Source: Roseomonas sp. GC11 (GTDB lineage Bacteria > Pseudomonadota > Alphaproteobacteria > Acetobacterales > Acetobacteraceae). From it: a DNA stretch of 41,683 nt. Below, piece after piece: positions 37,270-41,683 of this stretch. Under the pieces are notes generated by a model that did no database searches, had not been told where the DNA came from, and saw only the letters and a list, made by a program, of their open reading frames with translations. Positions within the stretch are counted from its first letter, which is position 1. Every line of letters starts with the position of its first letter. The translations under genes and the position numbers were made by a program. The stretch lies in contig NZ_JANFNY010000001.1 in assembly GCF_024437745.1 (NCBI RefSeq), forward strand, positions 137,037 to 178,719. The letters run 5' to 3'.

Positions 37270-37781
37270 TGGCGGTGGTCCGGCTGCTCGGCCTTGACCC
37301 GGGCCTCCAGCATACCGGCTGGGGCGTGGTGGAAAGCGCGGGCAGCCGGCTGCGGCACCTGGGGGACGGGGTGATCTCCACCACCGCCGACCTCTCCCTG
37401 GCCGAGCGCCTGTGCCAGATCCACCGCGCGCTCAACACCCTGCTCGACCTGTGGAAGCCGGATGAGGCGGCGGTGGAGCACACCTATGTCAACAAGAACC
37501 CCGGCGCCGCGCTGAAGCTCGGCCAGGCGCGCGGGGTGGTGCTGCTGGCGCCGGCCCTGGCGGGCATCCCCGTCGCCGAATACCAGGCGATGGAGGTGAA
37601 GCGCGCCGTGGTCGGCACCGGCCATGCCGAGAAGGAGCAGGTGGCCGCCATGGTGCGCCGCCTGCTGCCCGGCGCCACGCTGAAGCGCGCCGATGCCTCG
37701 GACGCGCTGGCGGTGGCCATCTGCCACGCGCATCACCGCGGCACCCGCGTCGCCCTGGCGAAGGGATACACCCTGGCATGA
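37269..37781 (+). CDS. ruvC: Holliday junction resolvase RuvC
   Basis: A 170-residue endonuclease that cuts Holliday junctions as a dimer. The four catalytic carboxylates are D10 (LLGLDPGLQHTGWGV), E70 (AAVEHTYVNKNP), D142 and D145 (RADASDALAVAI). The ATG overlaps the yebC stop, and the stop overlaps the ruvA start (ATGA), so the three are coupled. Complete and normal in length. Confidence 0.97.
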   Translation: MAVVRLLGLDPGLQHTGWGVVESAGSRLRHLGDGVISTTADLSLAERLCQIHRALNTLLDLWKPDEAAVEHTYVNKNPGAALKLGQARGVVLLAPALAGIPVAEYQAMEVKRAVVGTGHAEKEQVAAMVRRLLPGATLKRADASDALAVAICHAHHRGTRVALAKGYTLA

Positions 37782-38401
37782 TCGGCAAGCTGACCGGGCG
37801 GCTCGATACGCCCTTTGACGGGGGCTGCATCTTCGACGTGAACGGGGTGGGCTATCTGGTGGCCTGCTCCGCCCGCACCCTGGCCGCCCTGCCGCAGCCG
37901 CCCGCCACCGGCTCCCTGCTGATCGAGACGGTGGTGCGGGAAGACGCCATCCTGCTCTACGGCTTCGCCGATGCGGCGGAACGCGACTGGTATCGGACCC
38001 TGACGGCCATCCAGGGCGTCGGGCCGAAGCTGGCCCTGGCCATCCTCTCCACCCTGGCGCCGGCCGACCTCGCCCGCGCGCTGATGGCGGGGGATAAGGG
38101 CGCGGTCAGCCGCGCCCCCGGTGTGGGGGCCAAGCTCGCCGCCCGGCTGGTGGCGGAACTGCGCGACAAGGTGGGGGCGCTGCCGACCGGGGCCGGGGTC
38201 TCGCCGGGCAGTGTCACCATCGCCGCGCAGCTGCCGCCGGCGGACCGGGCACAGGCGGATGCCATTTCCGCTCTCACCAATCTGGGGTGGAAGCGGGCCG
38301 AGGCCGCCGCCGCCGTGCAGCGGGTGGCCGAAAGGTTGGGGGAGGGGGCAGGGCTGGAGCCGCTCATCCGCGAGGCGCTCAAGGAACTGGCGCCGCGATG
38401 A
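37778..38401 (+). CDS. ruvA: Holliday junction DNA helicase subunit RuvA
   Basis: A 207-residue junction-binding protein that recruits RuvB. It begins MIGKLTGRLD with the OB-fold domain (1-64). Helix-hairpin-helix motifs lie at about 70-130 (TAIQGVGPKLALAILS and RAPGVGAKLAARLVAELRDK), and the C-terminal RuvB-binding domain is at about 155-205 (ALTNLGWKRAEAAAAVQRVA). It is coupled to ruvC by ATGA. Instead of running straight into ruvB, it is followed by a 154-base gap with a palindromic repeat. Confidence 0.97.
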   Translation: MIGKLTGRLDTPFDGGCIFDVNGVGYLVACSARTLAALPQPPATGSLLIETVVREDAILLYGFADAAERDWYRTLTAIQGVGPKLALAILSTLAPADLARALMAGDKGAVSRAPGVGAKLAARLVAELRDKVGALPTGAGVSPGSVTIAAQLPPADRAQADAISALTNLGWKRAEAAAAVQRVAERLGEGAGLEPLIREALKELAPR

Positions 38402-38414
38402 ACAGGAAAAAAGG

Positions 38415-38544
38415 CTGGGGGAATGAATTCCCCCAGGCCCCCATCTTTTTTCTGTCAGTAAGAAAAGGCGCCGGAGGGCACGCCAGCGGCGGGCCCGGGA
38501 ACGGACAAAAAGAGAAGGGGGTCCGGGGGAATTCATTCCCCCGG
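38415..38544. repeat. Palindromic repeat element between ruvA and ruvB
   Basis: Two 22-base palindromes bound the element, at 38415-38436 and 38523-38544. Their 18-base cores, GGGGGAATGAATTCCCCC and GGGGGAATTCATTCCCCC, are exact reverse complements of each other. Inside them, GGCCCCCATCTTTTTTCTGTC and GACAAAAAGAGAAGGGGGTC also pair imperfectly, so the whole 130 bases form a long inverted repeat. The right palindrome ends 11 bases before the ruvB ATG. A fragment of the same sequence occurs at 49-71. Confidence 0.8.
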
Positions 38545-38555
38545 AATCTGTGCCG

Positions 38556-39584
38556 ATGAGCGACCGCATCGCCAACCCGCACCGCAGCGAGGAAGACGCC
38601 GCCGAGGCCACGCTGCGCCCGCAGACGCTGGACGATTTCACCGGCCAGAAGGCGCTGCGCGAGAACCTCGCCATCTTCATCCAGGCCGCCCGCACCCGGG
38701 GCGAGGCGCTGGATCACGTCCTGCTGCACGGCCCGCCGGGCCTTGGCAAGACGACGCTGGCGCAGATCGTGGCGCGCGAGATGGGGGTGGGCTTCCGCGC
38801 CACCTCCGGCCCGGTGCTGCAGCGCGCCGGCGACCTCGCCGCCATCCTGACCAACCTCCAGCCGCGCGACGTGCTCTTCGTCGATGAAATCCACCGCCTG
38901 CAGCCGGCCCTGGAGGAAACCCTCTACCCGGCGATGGAGGATTTCCAGCTCGACCTCATCATCGGCGAGGGGCCGGCGGCGCGCACCGTGCGCATCGACC
39001 TGCCGCCCTTCACCCTGGTGGGGGCGACGACGCGGGCCGGGCTGCTCGCCACCCCGCTGCGCGACCGCTTCGGCATCCCGCTGCGGCTGCAATTCTACAC
39101 GCCCGAGGAACTGCTGCTGATCGTCCGGCGCGGCGCGCAGAAGCTCGGCTTCGCGCTGACCGAGGAAGGCGCGCGGGAAATCGCCAACCGCTCGCGCGGC
39201 ACGCCGCGCATCGCCGGGCGGCTGCTGCGCCGGGTGCGGGATTTCGCCCTGGTCTCCGGCAGGCCGGCGGACCGCGCCATGGCCGATGCCGCGCTGAACC
39301 GCCTGGAGGTGGACGCGAAGGGCCTGGATTCGATGGACCGCCGCTATCTCCGCCGCATCGCGGAGCACCATCATGGCGGCCCCGTCGGCGTCGAGACCCT
39401 GGCCGCCGCCCTGGCCGAGGGGCGGGACACGCTGGAGGAGGTGGTGGAACCCTACCTCATCCAGGAAGGTTTCGTGCTGCGCACCCCGCGCGGGCGGGTG
39501 CTGGGCGATCCGGGCTGGCGCCATCTCGGCCTGAGCCCGCCGGCCGGCACCCAGCCGGACCTGCTGGGCGGGGGGCTGGCATGA
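38556..39584 (+). CDS. ruvB: Holliday junction branch migration ATPase RuvB
   Basis: A 342-residue AAA+ motor that drives branch migration with RuvA. Walker A is [12 protein letters not shown] (58-69), Walker B is [10 protein letters not shown] (106-115), sensor 1 is [11 protein letters not shown], and the arginine-finger region is [12 protein letters not shown]. The C-terminal winged helix ends [14 protein letters not shown]. An in-frame GTG lies two codons earlier (38550); I chose the ATG, since MSDRI fits the family. A strong hairpin sits just upstream and may affect ribosome access. The stop overlaps ybgC (ATGA). Confidence 0.96.
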   Translation: MSDRIANPHRSEEDAAEATLRPQTLDDFTGQKALRENLAIFIQAARTRGEALDHVLLHGPPGLGKTTLAQIVAREMGVGFRATSGPVLQRAGDLAAILTNLQPRDVLFVDEIHRLQPALEETLYPAMEDFQLDLIIGEGPAARTVRIDLPPFTLVGATTRAGLLATPLRDRFGIPLRLQFYTPEELLLIVRRGAQKLGFALTEEGAREIANRSRGTPRIAGRLLRRVRDFALVSGRPADRAMADAALNRLEVDAKGLDSMDRRYLRRIAEHHHGGPVGVETLAAALAEGRDTLEEVVEPYLIQEGFVLRTPRGRVLGDPGWRHLGLSPPAGTQPDLLGGGLA

Positions 39585-40009
39585 ACTGGCCGCATCGCTG
39601 GCCCATCCGCGTCTATTACGAGGACACCGACGCGGGCGGGATCGTCTATCACGCCAATTACTTGCGCTGGGCGGAGCGGGGCCGGACGGAATCCTTGCGT
39701 GCCATAAACTTGCCGCATCAAGTTATGATAGAACGTCACGCTTCGATGCTCGTGGTGCGGCGCATCGAAGTGGAGTATGTGGCCCCCGCGCGCCTCGACG
39801 AGTCCCTGGTGGTGGAAACCGCCGTGCGCCGCCTGGGCGGTGCCTCGGTGGACCTCACCCAGGATATCCGCGACGAGGCCGGTGGCTACAAGGCGCGGCT
39901 GCTGGTCGGGCTGGTCTGTGTGCGGGCGGAAGGTGTCCGCCCCGTGCCGGTGCCGGAACCCTGGCGCAGCGCCTTCCGCGCGGCGCTGGAGACGGTGCCC
40001 CCGGCCTGA
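39581..40009 (+). CDS. ybgC: Tol-Pal-associated acyl-CoA thioesterase YbgC
   Basis: A 142-residue hotdog-fold thioesterase. The catalytic segment is [25 protein letters not shown] (from about 11), with the conserved Asp of EDTDAGG and the tyrosine/histidine of VYHANYL. It hydrolyses short-chain or phospholipid-linked acyl-CoA in studied bacteria and usually heads the tol-pal cluster, as here. It is coupled to ruvB by ATGA. A 104-base gap with a GC hairpin (CCGGCG/CGCCGG, about 40074-40089) separates it from tolQ. Confidence 0.93.
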   Translation: MNWPHRWPIRVYYEDTDAGGIVYHANYLRWAERGRTESLRAINLPHQVMIERHASMLVVRRIEVEYVAPARLDESLVVETAVRRLGGASVDLTQDIRDEAGGYKARLLVGLVCVRAEGVRPVPVPEPWRSAFRAALETVPPA

Positions 40010-40113
40010 GCGGGGGAGCCTGCGCCAGCGCCAGGGTGCGGCCAGGGATGGGCTTGGGGCGTGCGTGGTGAGGCCGGCGGGTTCGCCGGCGGGGTGAGAG
40101 AAGGGAGATTGCC

Positions 40114-40827
<714 letters not shown>

Positions 40828-40831
40828 CACC

Positions 40832-41356
<525 letters not shown>

Positions 41357-41378
41357 TCAGGATCACGGCACGACCATC

Positions 41379-41683
41379 ATGGCCCGTCATGGCCTAGGCT
41401 ACGGCCTCCGTTTCTGGGCGGCGATCTCGGCGGCGCTGCATGTGCTGATCGGGCTGCTGCTGCTGCTCCGCATGCCGGGCAAGGAATTGCCCGTGCCGCA
41501 GGAAGCCGTGCCGGTCGAGCTGGTGACGCCCGACATGCCGCAGCTCGCCCAGGCGCCCTCGCCCCTGCCGCTGCCGGCACCGCCCGCGCCCACGCCGACG
41601 CCCAACCCCTCGCCCAACCCGTCGAGCGAGCCGGCGAAGCCGACACCGCCCACGCCGCCGCCGCCCCCCCCGCCGCCGCCGCC
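41379..41683 (+). CDS. tolA: TolA-like energy-transducing protein, N-terminal part
   Basis: Partial: it starts at ATG 41379 and runs off the window. The visible 101 residues have a short basic N-terminus (MARHGLGYGLR), one membrane helix (about 12-31, FWAAISAALHVLIGLLLLL), then a periplasmic region that turns strongly proline-rich and ends in a polyproline run. Position after tolQ and tolR and the single-helix-plus-linker layout identify TolA. The proline run replaces the Ala/Lys/Glu helix of enterobacterial TolA at this point. The start lies 22 bases after the tolR stop. Confidence 0.85.
   Translation, partial: MARHGLGYGLRFWAAISAALHVLIGLLLLLRMPGKELPVPQEAVPVELVTPDMPQLAQAPSPLPLPAPPAPTPTPNPSPNPSSEPAKPTPPTPPPPPPPPP

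Overview
The window is GC-rich bacterial DNA with dense, overlapping genes. Proteins and gene order point to an alphaproteobacterium, most likely an Acetobacteraceae member close to Roseomonas. The signs are the yebC-ruvC-ruvA-ruvB-ybgC-tolQ-tolR-tolA order, zapA followed by 6S RNA and the 5-formyl-THF cyclo-ligase, GGAAC-N17-GTT promoters of the EcfG type, and a TreS-maltokinase fusion. The taxon is inferred from gene content; no rRNA is present.

Layout. 1-1190: an iron-type ABC substrate-binding protein with a possible Fur box. 1210-18500 (minus strand): a seven-gene trehalose/alpha-glucan operon, glgE-treS/maltokinase-glgB-glgX-treZ-malQ-treY. Its genes overlap by ATGA or lie 2-4 bases apart. 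It joins the GlgE route (trehalose to maltose to maltose-1-phosphate to glucan, then branching) with the TreY/TreZ route back to trehalose, plus debranching and disproportionation. 18500-20364: small stress-type genes (proline-rich protein, KGG-repeat protein, one-helix membrane protein, PRC-barrel protein) with two EcfG-type promoters. 20501-21076: an EcfG-like ECF sigma factor.

21329-27244 is the most interesting region. It encodes a DSF quorum-sensing locus: an RpfF-type synthase convergent with an RpfC-type hybrid sensor kinase. The gene upstream of rpfC, in the slot usually held by rpfG, encodes REC-PAS-GGDEF-EAL instead of REC-HD-GYP. The locus therefore looks like a DSF-to-cyclic-di-GMP pathway with a swapped output module.

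27602-36311 is housekeeping and accessory: two glutathione transferases, a cupin, thiE, class I fructose-bisphosphate aldolase, a hypothetical, a coiled-coil protein, zapA, 6S RNA, 5-formyl-THF cyclo-ligase, a YmdB-type phosphoesterase, a lipoprotein, a PPOX flavoprotein and a cytochrome b561. 36520-41683 holds yebC, ruvCAB and the tol cluster; tolA runs off the end.

Two families of intergenic repeats stand out. Family 1 is a triple-hairpin A/T-tract element found at three of the four convergent gene junctions. Family 2 is a palindromic element between ruvA and ruvB, with a fragment at the left edge of the window.
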